A DNA stretch of 64,000 nucleotides from CAWHJB01 sp963698715 (lineage in GTDB: Bacteria > Chloroflexota > Anaerolineae > Anaerolineales > UBA4823): contig CAVORW010000004.1 in NCBI GenBank assembly GCA_963698715.1, forward strand, positions 248,001 through 312,000, in the 5' to 3' direction. Shown here piece after piece: positions 16,551-25,025 of this stretch (position 1 is the first letter of the stretch; each line of letters begins with the position of its first letter). A program made the position numbers and the translations under genes. The notes below the pieces were generated by a model that worked only from the letters and a program-made list of their open reading frames with translations, did not search any database and was not told where the DNA came from.

Positions 16551-17722
16551 ATCTTAGCCAACTCGAACAAACACCTGACGACCCCAACAGCCTGCCGCCA
16601 GCCCGCCGCAGACGGGCAGGCCGATTGCTCGCTCCCTTAGATGCAGATGAACGCGCCGATTTCCTGGACGATCTGGCACACCGCGCCTCTCCATCATTTG
16701 ATTTCTTCCTGTTCTCCCTTTTTTCGGGTGCAATCATCAGCATAGGTTTTCTACTAGATTCGCCAGCCTTGCTGGTTCTGGGCGCGGTTGTAGCGCCAGT
16801 CATGGCACCAGCGATAGGTATCTCGTTTGGCACGGTGATTGGATCAGTGCGTGTCTTCTTGCGCAGCTTGCTAGGGCTGGTTATTGGTGGGGTATTGGTC
16901 GTATTGGTCGGCTCACTGGCCGGGCTGATCGCCCGCGCCTGGCTGCCACTGTCTCTTAGCCAGGCTCACAGCCATTCTCGATTGATCTGGACAGAATTTC
17001 TTGTGTTGGCTGTCGGAGCAATACTGACATCTGCGATGCTCACCCGCCCAAAAAGCAACCCTCTCCTGCCCAGTGTGGCTTTGGCGTATGAGCTCTACTT
17101 GCCTTTAGCAGCTGCAGGTTTTGGGTTGGGCAGTGGGATACCCCATCTATGGCCGGATGGTCTGGTAGTTTTTGCAGTTCATCTGGCATGGGGCGCATTG
17201 TTGGGAGCCCTCACCCTGGCGATCTTGGGTTTTCGCCCACTGACTCTATTTGGATACACCTTGGGAGGCGCTGTAACGCTGGTTGGGATCATCATGCTGA
17301 TCGGGCTCAGTGGAGCCGGCGCAGCTTTTGGAGCTCAAATCGCACTGCCAACCCCGATACCGAGCGCAACCCCCACGATTACGCTGACTGTTACTCCCAC
17401 ACTTACACCAATTCCGCCCACCATCACGTCCACACTGACCCAAACCCCAACTTCCACAATTACACCGACCATCACCCCTACACTGACTCCCACGCCAATC
17501 CTGGCATTAATCCAGGCGGAAGATGGGCTTGGAGCATTAATTCGAGCCGAACCGGGTGGTCAGATAATTGGCAGCCTGGTAAACAACACCCTGATGCAAA
17601 TCCTGCCCGAAGCAGTTGAGACCGAAGCGGGAACCTGGGTTCGTGTCATTGCCCCCGATGGAATGGAAGGTTGGATGCTGCAATCTCTGCTACAAATCGC
17701 CACTCCTGCTCCAAACTGGTAA
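16547..17722 (+). CDS. DUF389-type membrane protein fused to an extracytoplasmic SH3-like domain
   Basis: 391 residues. After a charged cytoplasmic N-terminus come about six to seven membrane segments with the DUF389 pattern (SGAIISIGFLLDSPALLVLGAVVAPVMAPAIG split across residues about 63-95). A last membrane span near 240-260 leads to a Thr/Pro linker (about 268-320) made of short TPT-like repeats, then a bacterial SH3-like domain of about 65 residues (LIRAEPGGQIIG...WVRVIAPDGMEGWM). The SH3-like part could bind cell-wall peptides outside the membrane. Function of DUF389 proteins is unknown. The fusion and the coupling to a HAD protein are the only clues. Confidence 0.8.
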   Translation: MNLSQLEQTPDDPNSLPPARRRRAGRLLAPLDADERADFLDDLAHRASPSFDFFLFSLFSGAIISIGFLLDSPALLVLGAVVAPVMAPAIGISFGTVIGSVRVFLRSLLGLVIGGVLVVLVGSLAGLIARAWLPLSLSQAHSHSRLIWTEFLVLAVGAILTSAMLTRPKSNPLLPSVALAYELYLPLAAAGFGLGSGIPHLWPDGLVVFAVHLAWGALLGALTLAILGFRPLTLFGYTLGGAVTLVGIIMLIGLSGAGAAFGAQIALPTPIPSATPTITLTVTPTLTPIPPTITSTLTQTPTSTITPTITPTLTPTPILALIQAEDGLGALIRAEPGGQIIGSLVNNTLMQILPEAVETEAGTWVRVIAPDGMEGWMLQSLLQIATPAPNW

Positions 17723-17857
17723 GTGCCTGTGTGCAATACAGATTGCAGAAGGAAAAACTTCGCCTAATCACCCGGCATGAGGGTTAAGGAAGCCGTTGGG
17801 TATCCTGGCAAAATGATCTGAGGATCCTCCACGGCTATTCCCAAAGAACCTGCCACT

Positions 17858-18271
17858 TTATTCACTATCCGCGACAAGATCTTGCGGCCCAAATGACCCG
17901 GGGAGCAACTCTGCAACCGTTGTCTCCAGTTTCAAATTTCCATCAACATCTGCGATATAAACCAGAGTATCCAGACTAAACTCAGCCAACACCTGGCGGC
18001 AGGCACCACAGGGAGCACCGCCATTGGTAGTCACAACCGCGATCGCTTCAAACTGGCGTTCCCCTTCCGAGACAGCTTTAAATACAGCCACCCGCTCGGC
18101 GCAGATCCCGGTTGGGTAGGCGGCATTCTCGATATTGACCCCATCATAGATCCTGCCGGAGCTGGTTAACAGGGCCGCTCCAACTGCATAGTGGGAATAC
18201 GGAGCATACGCCCATTTACGAGATTCAATTGCTATTTGAATTAATCGTTCGCGCGCTTCTCTCGTTGGCAT
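17858..18271 (-). CDS. cdd: Cytidine deaminase
   Basis: 137 residues from ATG 18271; longer frames would only add a charged stretch that overlaps the upstream gene further. The zinc-binding, tetrameric-type motifs are present: PTGICAERVAVFKA (Cys-Ala-Glu) and APCGACRQVL. N-terminal SHYAVGAAL and NIENAAYPTG form the substrate pocket. It deaminates cytidine and deoxycytidine to uridine and deoxyuridine in pyrimidine salvage. The start lies 47 bp inside the CNNM gene, so it is expressed as the third gene of the glmU operon. Nucleoside supply may come from the BMP transporter nearby. Confidence 0.95.
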   Translation of the reverse strand: MPTREARERLIQIAIESRKWAYAPYSHYAVGAALLTSSGRIYDGVNIENAAYPTGICAERVAVFKAVSEGERQFEAIAVVTTNGGAPCGACRQVLAEFSLDTLVYIADVDGNLKLETTVAELLPGSFGPQDLVADSE

Positions 18272-19541
18272 GTTTTTTTTCTCTTCCTTCATCAGTCTCA
18301 GGTAACAACCATTGGGCGCGGACCTTTCGGATCCTGCGGCCACTGACCTGTTCCACCGTTAAAAGTAATAAATCCTCCCGAACCTTCTCACCCACATCAG
18401 GCACTCGACCTATACGGCTGTACATGAATCCGCCAATGGTGTCTGCTTCGTCAGATGGCAGGTGGCTGGTCATGATCTCATTAAAATCATCCAAATCGAC
18501 CCGCCCCAAGAAGACATATTCACCTGTTTTTAACACCTGATAGGGAGCTTCTTCACCCTGGTCATATTCATCTAATATTTCGCCGACGATCTCTTCAACA
18601 ATATCTTCCAGGGTAACCAGGCCTGCTACGCCGCCATATTCATCGACTACGACCGCCATATGAATACGTTGTGCCTGGAGTTCGGTGAGCAGTTCATCCA
18701 CTTTTTTCGCCTCGGGCACAAAGTAAGCCGGACGCAGCAGATCTCTTAAAGAGTTTAACTGTCCCCCGGTCCGCCATACCCTTAGCAGATCTTTAGCGTA
18801 TAACAGGCCAAGGGTATTATCAACCGTCTCTTCAAATACCGGCACCCGCGAATGGCCTGATTGAAGCAGAGCATCCACAGCATCTTCCAAAGGGGTCAAA
18901 ACATCTAACGCAAGCATATCAATGCGCGGGACCATTATTTCTCGGGCCAGAGTCTCTCGCAATTGAAAGATCGAGAAAATCATCTGGCGTTCACCCTGTT
19001 CAAAGACACCTTCTTCTTGACCGGCATCCACCAGAGTTTTCAGCTCGTCTTCCGTTACCGAACCTAAACCATCGGGGATGGACTGCTCTTCAGAGCCGAC
19101 GGCTAATGGCAGCAACAGCGGCTTCATAAGTGCCATCCAGATCCTGGCATAAGGAGCCAGCTTGACTGCCCAGATTTCAGGATAGCGGCTTGCCTGGTTT
19201 TCCACTGCCCACTCGAACCAAAACATTAAAATAGCCGTCAATGTCATCCCAATCCAAAACACCCAAACGACTGAGGTATTCAGGATTCCTGCCGTATAAA
19301 GAAATACAATGCCCAAAATAAAAAAGCGGGCCAGTAACAGCGTCAGATTCAAACTGGCTTTCAAGCGCGGCAGGTTGTGAAGTAAGTTGATCGCAATGTT
19401 AACCTTGGCTTCCATCTGCTCTCGCAGGCCAAGCAACCGAGCATGATTGGTTTGGGTATATGCTGCTCTGGTTGCTATAGCAAGAAAATCTACAGCTAAT
19501 AGGGCAGCCAATCCCAGAATTGAGAAGAATAAATCGTTCAC
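18225..19541 (-). CDS. CNNM/CorC-HlyC family membrane protein (hemolysin-type)
   Basis: 438 residues from GTG 19541, which lies one base after the glmU stop and four bases after GGAG; a longer frame would run back into glmU. Domains: N-terminal membrane region (DUF21/CNNM, three to four spans), cytoplasmic CBS pair (EIMVPRIDMLALDV... and ...VVVDEYGGVAGLVTLEDIVEEIVGEI), and a C-terminal CorC_HlyC transporter-associated domain (LGRVDLDDFNEIM...TIGGFMYSRIGRVPDVGEKV). Members are involved in Mg/Co export or ion homeostasis. It overlaps cdd at its 3' end. Confidence 0.92.
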   Translation of the reverse strand: MNDLFFSILGLAALLAVDFLAIATRAAYTQTNHARLLGLREQMEAKVNIAINLLHNLPRLKASLNLTLLLARFFILGIVFLYTAGILNTSVVWVFWIGMTLTAILMFWFEWAVENQASRYPEIWAVKLAPYARIWMALMKPLLLPLAVGSEEQSIPDGLGSVTEDELKTLVDAGQEEGVFEQGERQMIFSIFQLRETLAREIMVPRIDMLALDVLTPLEDAVDALLQSGHSRVPVFEETVDNTLGLLYAKDLLRVWRTGGQLNSLRDLLRPAYFVPEAKKVDELLTELQAQRIHMAVVVDEYGGVAGLVTLEDIVEEIVGEILDEYDQGEEAPYQVLKTGEYVFLGRVDLDDFNEIMTSHLPSDEADTIGGFMYSRIGRVPDVGEKVREDLLLLTVEQVSGRRIRKVRAQWLLPETDEGREKKHANERSARTINSNSN

Positions 19542-19542
19542 A

Positions 19543-20886
19543 TCACTCCAATTTCCGAATAACACGTGCTGGCAAACCCACTGCCAACATATGAGGGGGT
19601 ACATTTTTGGTTACAACTGCGCCTGCGCCAGTGCGAGAGCCATCGCCCAACTTCACCGGAGCAACCAGCATCGTATCGCTGCCGATAAACACTTCGTCAC
19701 CGATCTCAGTTTTGTGTTTATTTTTGCCATCATAATTGCAGGTGATCGTCCCGGCTCCAATATTAACACCAGTACCGATGACCGCATTTCCTATATAAGA
19801 AAAATGCCCCATCTTAGTTCCAGGACCGAGGTAAGAGTTTTTCACCTCGCCAAAATTGCCCATATGCACACCCTCGGCTAGATGAGCGCCCTTTCGCAAA
19901 TGCCCAAATGGCCCAACCTCAACGCCATCTTCCAGCCGAGCGTATTCCAAGACCGAGGCAATGACCTTACAGTTGTTCCCAATCTGGGTGCTGTCGATGA
20001 TGGCATTTGGACCGATCATACAGTCTTGGCCAATTCTGGTTGTGCCCTGCAGGTATGTGTTTGGCCAGATCACGGTATCCATCCCAATCGTTACACCAGG
20101 CTCAATATAGGTGCTGGCTGGATCAATAATACTGACCCCCGACAACATCCACTGCTGGTTGATCCGATGCCGTAATACTGCTTGTGCTTCAGCCAGATGG
20201 ACACGGGTATTTATACCAATTGACTCCCCAGGATCAGATACCCTGATTGCCTGGACAGACAGGCCATCTGCCACAGCGATCCCAACCAGATCCGTCAGAT
20301 AATATTCTCCTTTGGGAGACAGCGGGATGCGAGCCAACGCCGGCCATAACCAATCGGCCCGAAAACAATAAACACTGGCATTCAGCTCCCGGATGGCGAG
20401 CTGGTCGGTAGATGCCTGCGCTTCTTCTACGATTGCCTGAACCTGACCAGCATCGTTCCGGACAATCCGGCCAAAACCACGCGGATCATCAGCCTGGAGG
20501 GTAAGCATGCTGATTGGGCCTGCATGTTTTGCTTGCAACCCAACCAGATCATTCAGGGTAGCAGAGGTTAACAGCGGCATATCTGCGGTTGTGACCAATA
20601 CCTGGTCCGTCTGTCCTTCAAGCAGCTGCTGAGCCTGCTGGACAGCATGCCCGGTTCCCAGCTGCGGTTCTTGGAATGCGAAACGAACCTGGTCCTGGAA
20701 CAACCCGCGGATTTCTTCAGCTCCATGGCCGATGATCACAACAGGCCATTCATCCGTTGCCTGGCGGACAGCCTCCAGGGCAAATTGAAGCATTGGGCGT
20801 CCAAGGATCGGGTGCAGCACTTTGGGTAATTGGGAACGCATCCGGGTACCCTGCCCGGCCGCCAAGACCACCGCAGTCGTCTTCAT
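19543..20886 (-). CDS. glmU: Bifunctional GlmU: GlcN-1-P acetyltransferase / GlcNAc-1-P uridylyltransferase
   Basis: 447 residues. The N-terminal nucleotidyltransferase domain opens with AVVLAAGQGTRMRSQLPKVLHP (split here as LAAGQGTRMRS and LPKVLHP) and has TTADMPLL. The C-terminal left-handed beta-helix carries hexapeptide repeats and the acetyltransferase motifs VGPFGHLRKGAHL, GNFGEVKNS, NYDGKNKHKTEIGD. It makes UDP-GlcNAc for peptidoglycan. GAGGAG precedes the ATG. It heads an operon with the CNNM protein (one-base gap) and cdd. The length is close to the usual 450-460. Confidence 0.97.
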   Translation of the reverse strand: MKTTAVVLAAGQGTRMRSQLPKVLHPILGRPMLQFALEAVRQATDEWPVVIIGHGAEEIRGLFQDQVRFAFQEPQLGTGHAVQQAQQLLEGQTDQVLVTTADMPLLTSATLNDLVGLQAKHAGPISMLTLQADDPRGFGRIVRNDAGQVQAIVEEAQASTDQLAIRELNASVYCFRADWLWPALARIPLSPKGEYYLTDLVGIAVADGLSVQAIRVSDPGESIGINTRVHLAEAQAVLRHRINQQWMLSGVSIIDPASTYIEPGVTIGMDTVIWPNTYLQGTTRIGQDCMIGPNAIIDSTQIGNNCKVIASVLEYARLEDGVEVGPFGHLRKGAHLAEGVHMGNFGEVKNSYLGPGTKMGHFSYIGNAVIGTGVNIGAGTITCNYDGKNKHKTEIGDEVFIGSDTMLVAPVKLGDGSRTGAGAVVTKNVPPHMLAVGLPARVIRKLE

Positions 20887-21097
20887 ACAAACTCCTCAAT
20901 TTGAATAATAAAACCACCCCAATTTTTGGACAGTTGTGGATCCTAAACAGATGCAAAGTCAGACGAAATACAAAAAAGGACGAGCATCACGATGCGATTT
21001 AAGCAACGTGAAACCCGTCTCAGGTAAGAAAGCTGGATATTTTGAGGTAAATCCAATTCGTCGTCGAGCACTAATCAATCCATTTCGAGCGGGCAGG

Positions 21098-21168
21098 CTG
21101 GGGCGCCCGGATTCGAACCAGGATATACGGATTCAAAGTCCGCTGTGCTACCGTTGCACCACGCCCCA
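21098..21168 (-). tRNA. tRNA-Gln (anticodon TTG)
   Basis: 71-nt cloverleaf on the minus strand. Acceptor stem TGGGGCG (5', at 21168-21162) pairs with CGCCCCA (21105-21099) over seven bases. The anticodon loop CTTTGAA gives TTG at 21136-21134, reading CAA codons (glutamine). The T-arm contains GGTTCGAATCC. The 3' CCA is not encoded (CCT follows the discriminator G). Confidence 0.95.
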
Positions 21169-21207
21169 ACAATTCGCCCAAAAACGCCCGGGAACCGAGC
21201 GACCTGA

Positions 21208-21237
21208 ATTGTAACATAAGCTATACAAGACTGGCAA
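21208..21237 (-). promoter_or_regulatory. Probable promoter of tRNA-Gln
   Basis: Minus strand TTGCCA (21237-21232), 18-bp spacer, TACAAT (21213-21208). Transcription would start near 21201, about 33 nt before the mature tRNA. Confidence 0.6.
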
Positions 21238-21316
21238 CCTCAGTTTGGATTTATCGGGGAATCTCCGTGAAATTTTTAAGAGATCCGAGGTTGAGCCTCG
21301 AGCAAGAATAGCGGAA

Positions 21317-22441
21317 TCATTCCCCTTCGTGGTCTGGGGCCAGGCCAAGCTGGCGTGCCTGATCATATGAGATTGCGTTGGCATTGATGACGCCTTCGGC
21401 ACGGTCATCTTCCACTAAAGACTCCCAGAATGCATCTACTTCTTCGGGCATGTAGCTATCCTGGCCTGCTTGGCTGAATATTTCATCCAGAACGGGTTCT
21501 TCTACTACTTCATCGTTAGAACCTTCTAGCCCTTCAGAGGTAGAACCTTGGTCAACTTCAGGGGTAAAGTCTTCAACCACTTGTGAGGCGGGTTCAGAAC
21601 CATCTATTACGTCATGGCTTTCAGAGCCGGCCTGCAAGATTTCTAAAAGTCTGTGTACGCTCCGATCCACCATAACTAAGCGCTCACCCAGTGTCTTGGA
21701 GGTAAATCCAGCCGGGATGCTGATTAGTAATGATGCTGTTGGACCAACATGGGCCAGGATAAAATCTGTTTGCAGCCCACGGAATATCGAAAAACTCTCT
21801 GGAACCAGCATACCAAGATTGGTTGAAATTTCTGCACCAGCATGCGAAGCTGCCAACAATGCAGTGACGACTGGCTCACCATTCATGATATCTGAAATTT
21901 CACCGGCCTGAGCCACACTTCGCCCCCGTTCATCCAATATCAGCGCCGCATTGGCGCTTAAATTCTGGCGCAGATTAGCTAGCTCAGCTGCCAAACTGGG
22001 TGGTTCGTCCGGTATATTCCGGTTGCTATTTTCATGATCTTTCTGCAACCCACCTTGTTGATCCGCCGCTGGGCGTTCAAGACAGCGTTTGACTGCATCC
22101 AAAAATTCGATCATTTCGACTGGTTTATAGAAAAACGCAGCAACCCCAGCTGCCTCGATGCGTTGGCGGACACTTGGATCAGACAGGCCAGTGATCAAGA
22201 TCAGATCCACATCCGGGTTGCTTTGTCTGGCGCGTTCTCTTAATTCCAGACCGGAAATGCCAGGCAGGCGAATATCGGTGATCAGCACATCTATTTGATG
22301 GTTTGAGAGCACCAAAAGCGCCTCTTCTCCAGAAGGCACATCAATGATTTGCAAATCCAATCCAATAGTTTCCAATCCAGCGCGCAATACACGCCGGATG
22401 TCTCTCTGATCGTCAACAACCAGAACACTATATTTTGCCAT
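21317..22441 (-). CDS. Response regulator with C-terminal Roadblock/LC7-like domain
   Basis: 374 residues. Residues 1-125 are a receiver domain: acidic pair Asp10-Asp11, phosphoacceptor Asp56 (DVLITDIRLPG), Thr84 and Lys106 (FFYKPVE). After a polar linker, residues about 150-275 look like a Roadblock/LC7 domain (LAAELANLRQNLSANAALILDERGRSVAQAG...LLISIPAG...GERLVMVDRSVHRLLEIL). The C-terminal 90 residues are acidic and low in complexity. There is no DNA-binding domain, so output is probably by protein-protein contact, possibly with a small GTPase. No histidine kinase is adjacent. Confidence 0.85.
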   Translation of the reverse strand: MAKYSVLVVDDQRDIRRVLRAGLETIGLDLQIIDVPSGEEALLVLSNHQIDVLITDIRLPGISGLELRERARQSNPDVDLILITGLSDPSVRQRIEAAGVAAFFYKPVEMIEFLDAVKRCLERPAADQQGGLQKDHENSNRNIPDEPPSLAAELANLRQNLSANAALILDERGRSVAQAGEISDIMNGEPVVTALLAASHAGAEISTNLGMLVPESFSIFRGLQTDFILAHVGPTASLLISIPAGFTSKTLGERLVMVDRSVHRLLEILQAGSESHDVIDGSEPASQVVEDFTPEVDQGSTSEGLEGSNDEVVEEPVLDEIFSQAGQDSYMPEEVDAFWESLVEDDRAEGVINANAISYDQARQLGLAPDHEGE

Positions 22442-22522
22442 GATACCTTCGTTCCATTGTATTTACTTTGACATGGACATTTATCAAGAGAGAAAAGCCC
22501 TTTCAAATGTTAAATCGCCAGA

Positions 22523-22857
22523 TCAATCCGTCTCATTTATTCGCCAGCATGCCGTAAAATGCCTGGGACCATATCCTTTCAGCTGTGGATTAAAATTCTT
22601 ACCGGCTTCCATCGCAATTGGGCAGCGCGGATGAAAGCGAAAGCCTTACGGCGGGTTGAGAGGGCTGGGAACATCTCCTGCTAATATTATACGCTCTCGT
22701 TTGATTGTTGGGTCTGGGATTGGAAAGAGACATCATGGACTCACAATACCTGCGACACTTGCGTCCCAATTCTGAAGACCGGAATCAAACTGGGGGTTGG
22801 TTGTTGAAAGATCCTTGAGATTTTTTGGCCGGGTAGGCGGGCAATATCCGAATCGTT
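22523..22857 (-). pseudogene. Shredded oligopeptide ABC transporter ATPase (OppD/OppF-type) remnant
   Basis: Two fragments of Opp-type ATPases lie end to end. The 22741-22857 part translates to a Q-loop region (IARLPGQKISRIFQQPTPSL then IPVFRIGTQVSQVL, then stop). The 22523-22732 part gives the C-terminal tail (LFPIPDPTIKRERIILAGD, VPSPLNPP, stop in place of Ser/Thr, then GFRFHPRCPIAMEAG and a HFTACW ending). Walker A, signature and Walker B regions are missing. The remnant abuts the stop of the binding-protein gene on the same strand, so a former peptide transporter has lost its permeases and ATPases by deletion. Confidence 0.8.
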
Positions 22858-24838
22858 ACGGTTCCGCCTGCAATGCGTGAGCCGGCAAACCAAAGAAACC
22901 GGCGCCGATGCCACCCAACACGTCCGTGTAGAGATATTCGATATTTCGATACGCGTCGTAAACGGGGGTGGTAAACAAATAAATGTACGGCAGATCCGTC
23001 GCCAGTATCTCTTGAATCTGGTACATCTGCTGTTGGGCTTCTTCCAGGTCGGTTGCCGCATTGAAAAGACCACACAATTCATCCAGTTCCAGGTTGATAT
23101 ATTGATACGGATTACCAGTTACAAAAAGGTCACAAGCATGATCGGGAAATAAGGAACTAAAACCCCACCCCAAAATGAACATATCGTACTCGCCAGTTCC
23201 ATAAATAATCGTGCGAATATTATTAAAATTCGTTAGCTCAGCGGTCACAGGAATCCCCAGTTGGCGCATCCATTGCTCAATAAACAAGGCAGCGGTCGCT
23301 CGTAAGGGATCATAACCTGGGTTGGGAGCCAATAAAGTAATCTCAGGGAACAGTTTTCCTTCCGGAGTCATCAACCCTTTACCAAGATCAACCGATCCAC
23401 CTTGTTCTTGGTTCCAGGCAGGTTCAGTTTCCCAAGAGTAGCCAGAATCCTTCAACATAGACACAGCTTCTTCCATCCAACTCTTGGCGTCCATGCCATC
23501 ACAAAACCTGGTGACATCCTCGTTATACCAGAAGCCATTACCTGGTGGGATGACGCTGTATACAGGGGCAGCCTTGCCTTGCAGCAACTGCTCTGTCAGA
23601 AATTGCAGGTCGATCATACAGGCAATTGCCTGGTGCAGCACTGGATCTGCCAGGTGAGGGCGGTCGTGATTAAAGGCCAGATAGCGAAAACCATTCTGCT
23701 GGTTTTCAACGATTTGAATCGCCGGGCCCTCCTGCAGCTGGGACAGGAATCCGCTTGACAGTCCCAAGGGTGATAGGATGAAATCAACCTCATCATTGCG
23801 CAGTGCCAGGATCGCTGCATCCTGGTCGTAGAGGGAGTACAGGACGCTTTCGAAATTCGGACCAGCGGTAAACTCCAGAACTTTATCTCCGGTCGGCCTG
23901 CCAAAAGCCACGAATTCGTACTTCCCCTGGATCGACTCGCGATAAGCGCCATTGGCAAACTCTTCGACATGCTGGCCAGCAAAGTAGAATTCCGGATTGC
24001 GAACATTCTCTACGAAAGCACCGGCTTCCCGACGATTGAGCAGAAAAGGTCCAGCGGTAGGTTCTCCCGTATTATCCAGGCTGTGAAGCAGATCGACTGC
24101 TGCGGACTTCCCGGCGATATAATCTTCACTCTCAGAGTCCAGGGCCGAAATGCCATCCATAATCGCCAGAGCGTCCGCGATTTTTGGCTCCCAATACGCT
24201 TTGTTCACGATTTTCCCTTGCAATGCACCGTATTGCCAGCGGGAGAGACCGGGTTTCTGTTTGAAATAGAACTTCACGGTCAGGGCATCCACAGCTTCAA
24301 CGTGGTCCAGGAAATTCGGATCATAGGCGTTGTTCCAGTTCAAACCAAGTTGAAATGTCAGCGCAGTGCCGGCGGTGAAGGCCACGTCATCGGCTGTAAT
24401 GAGTGTGCCATCACTCCAGGCTGGGCCATCTTTCATAGTCACGGTAGCTACCCATAGATCGCCTTCCTGGACAAGCTCAGTTGGAAAATCTGCAGCCAGT
24501 GAAGGTATAAAATCGAAGCGCTGATCGGACAGGGTGAACAGGGATGGCCAATAGCTGTCCTGAACGGCATAGTTCCAGTAGCTGGACTCCACAAAATCAT
24601 AGAGCGCCCAAACATTTGTGGATGTAACTTCAGCTAAGATAGCAAAACGTACACTATCTTTGATTGGCAACACTGGTTCAGGACTTGGGGGCGTCGTTGC
24701 GGTAGGGGCAATCAGGGTAGGTGTCGCTGCGTCAATCGTTGCGGTTGGCGGGGGAGGTGAAGGGGATTGACAGGCAGCCATGAGCGCGCCAATCATCAGA
24801 ATTAGGCAGGAGGTTGAAAGTTTGTTATTTAAGAGCAT
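22856..24838 (-). CDS. Oligopeptide-type ABC transporter substrate-binding lipoprotein (SBP_bac_5), orphaned
   Basis: 660 residues from ATG 24838, six bases after AAGGA; an ATG two codons upstream overlaps that signal. Lipobox in LILMIGALMAAC, then a Pro/Thr linker. Family 5 features: VWALYDFVES near the start of the mature part, SLAADFPTEL, MKDGPAWSDGTLITADDVAFT, FRYLAFNHDRPHLADPVLHQAIACMID (in two stretches) and WGFSSLFPDHACDLF. It would bind peptides or similar solutes outside the membrane. The transport components that should follow survive only as a pseudogene, so it may use the permeases of another opp system or be non-functional baggage. Confidence 0.88.
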   Translation of the reverse strand: MLLNNKLSTSCLILMIGALMAACQSPSPPPPTATIDAATPTLIAPTATTPPSPEPVLPIKDSVRFAILAEVTSTNVWALYDFVESSYWNYAVQDSYWPSLFTLSDQRFDFIPSLAADFPTELVQEGDLWVATVTMKDGPAWSDGTLITADDVAFTAGTALTFQLGLNWNNAYDPNFLDHVEAVDALTVKFYFKQKPGLSRWQYGALQGKIVNKAYWEPKIADALAIMDGISALDSESEDYIAGKSAAVDLLHSLDNTGEPTAGPFLLNRREAGAFVENVRNPEFYFAGQHVEEFANGAYRESIQGKYEFVAFGRPTGDKVLEFTAGPNFESVLYSLYDQDAAILALRNDEVDFILSPLGLSSGFLSQLQEGPAIQIVENQQNGFRYLAFNHDRPHLADPVLHQAIACMIDLQFLTEQLLQGKAAPVYSVIPPGNGFWYNEDVTRFCDGMDAKSWMEEAVSMLKDSGYSWETEPAWNQEQGGSVDLGKGLMTPEGKLFPEITLLAPNPGYDPLRATAALFIEQWMRQLGIPVTAELTNFNNIRTIIYGTGEYDMFILGWGFSSLFPDHACDLFVTGNPYQYINLELDELCGLFNAATDLEEAQQQMYQIQEILATDLPYIYLFTTPVYDAYRNIEYLYTDVLGGIGAGFFGLPAHALQAEP

Positions 24839-25015
24839 CAACATTCCTTCAGTATATCATTCTGATTTGTGCTGTTTCTTAACAAAAACGATGACTGGTT
24901 TATAGCTCTGGGAGTCTTCCCTAAAATTCTTGGGGACTTGAATCGATTGGATTAGATCGTCAAATTAAGATCATTCAGTTGTAATTCATTGTGTCAAATT
25001 GAGCGTTCATCCTCG

Positions 25016-25025
25016 CTGAGGGGTG
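25016..25025. repeat. Left target-site duplication of the insertion sequence
   Basis: CTGAGGGGTG directly before the left IS end; an identical copy follows the right end at 26238-26247. A 10-bp duplication fits ISAs1-family transposition. Confidence 0.85.

Noticed and set aside
17340..17510. Repetitive ACTCCCAC-like sequence considered as a CRISPR or minisatellite
   Set aside because: It is a coding Thr/Pro stalk in the DUF389-SH3 protein; units are short, irregular and without spacers.
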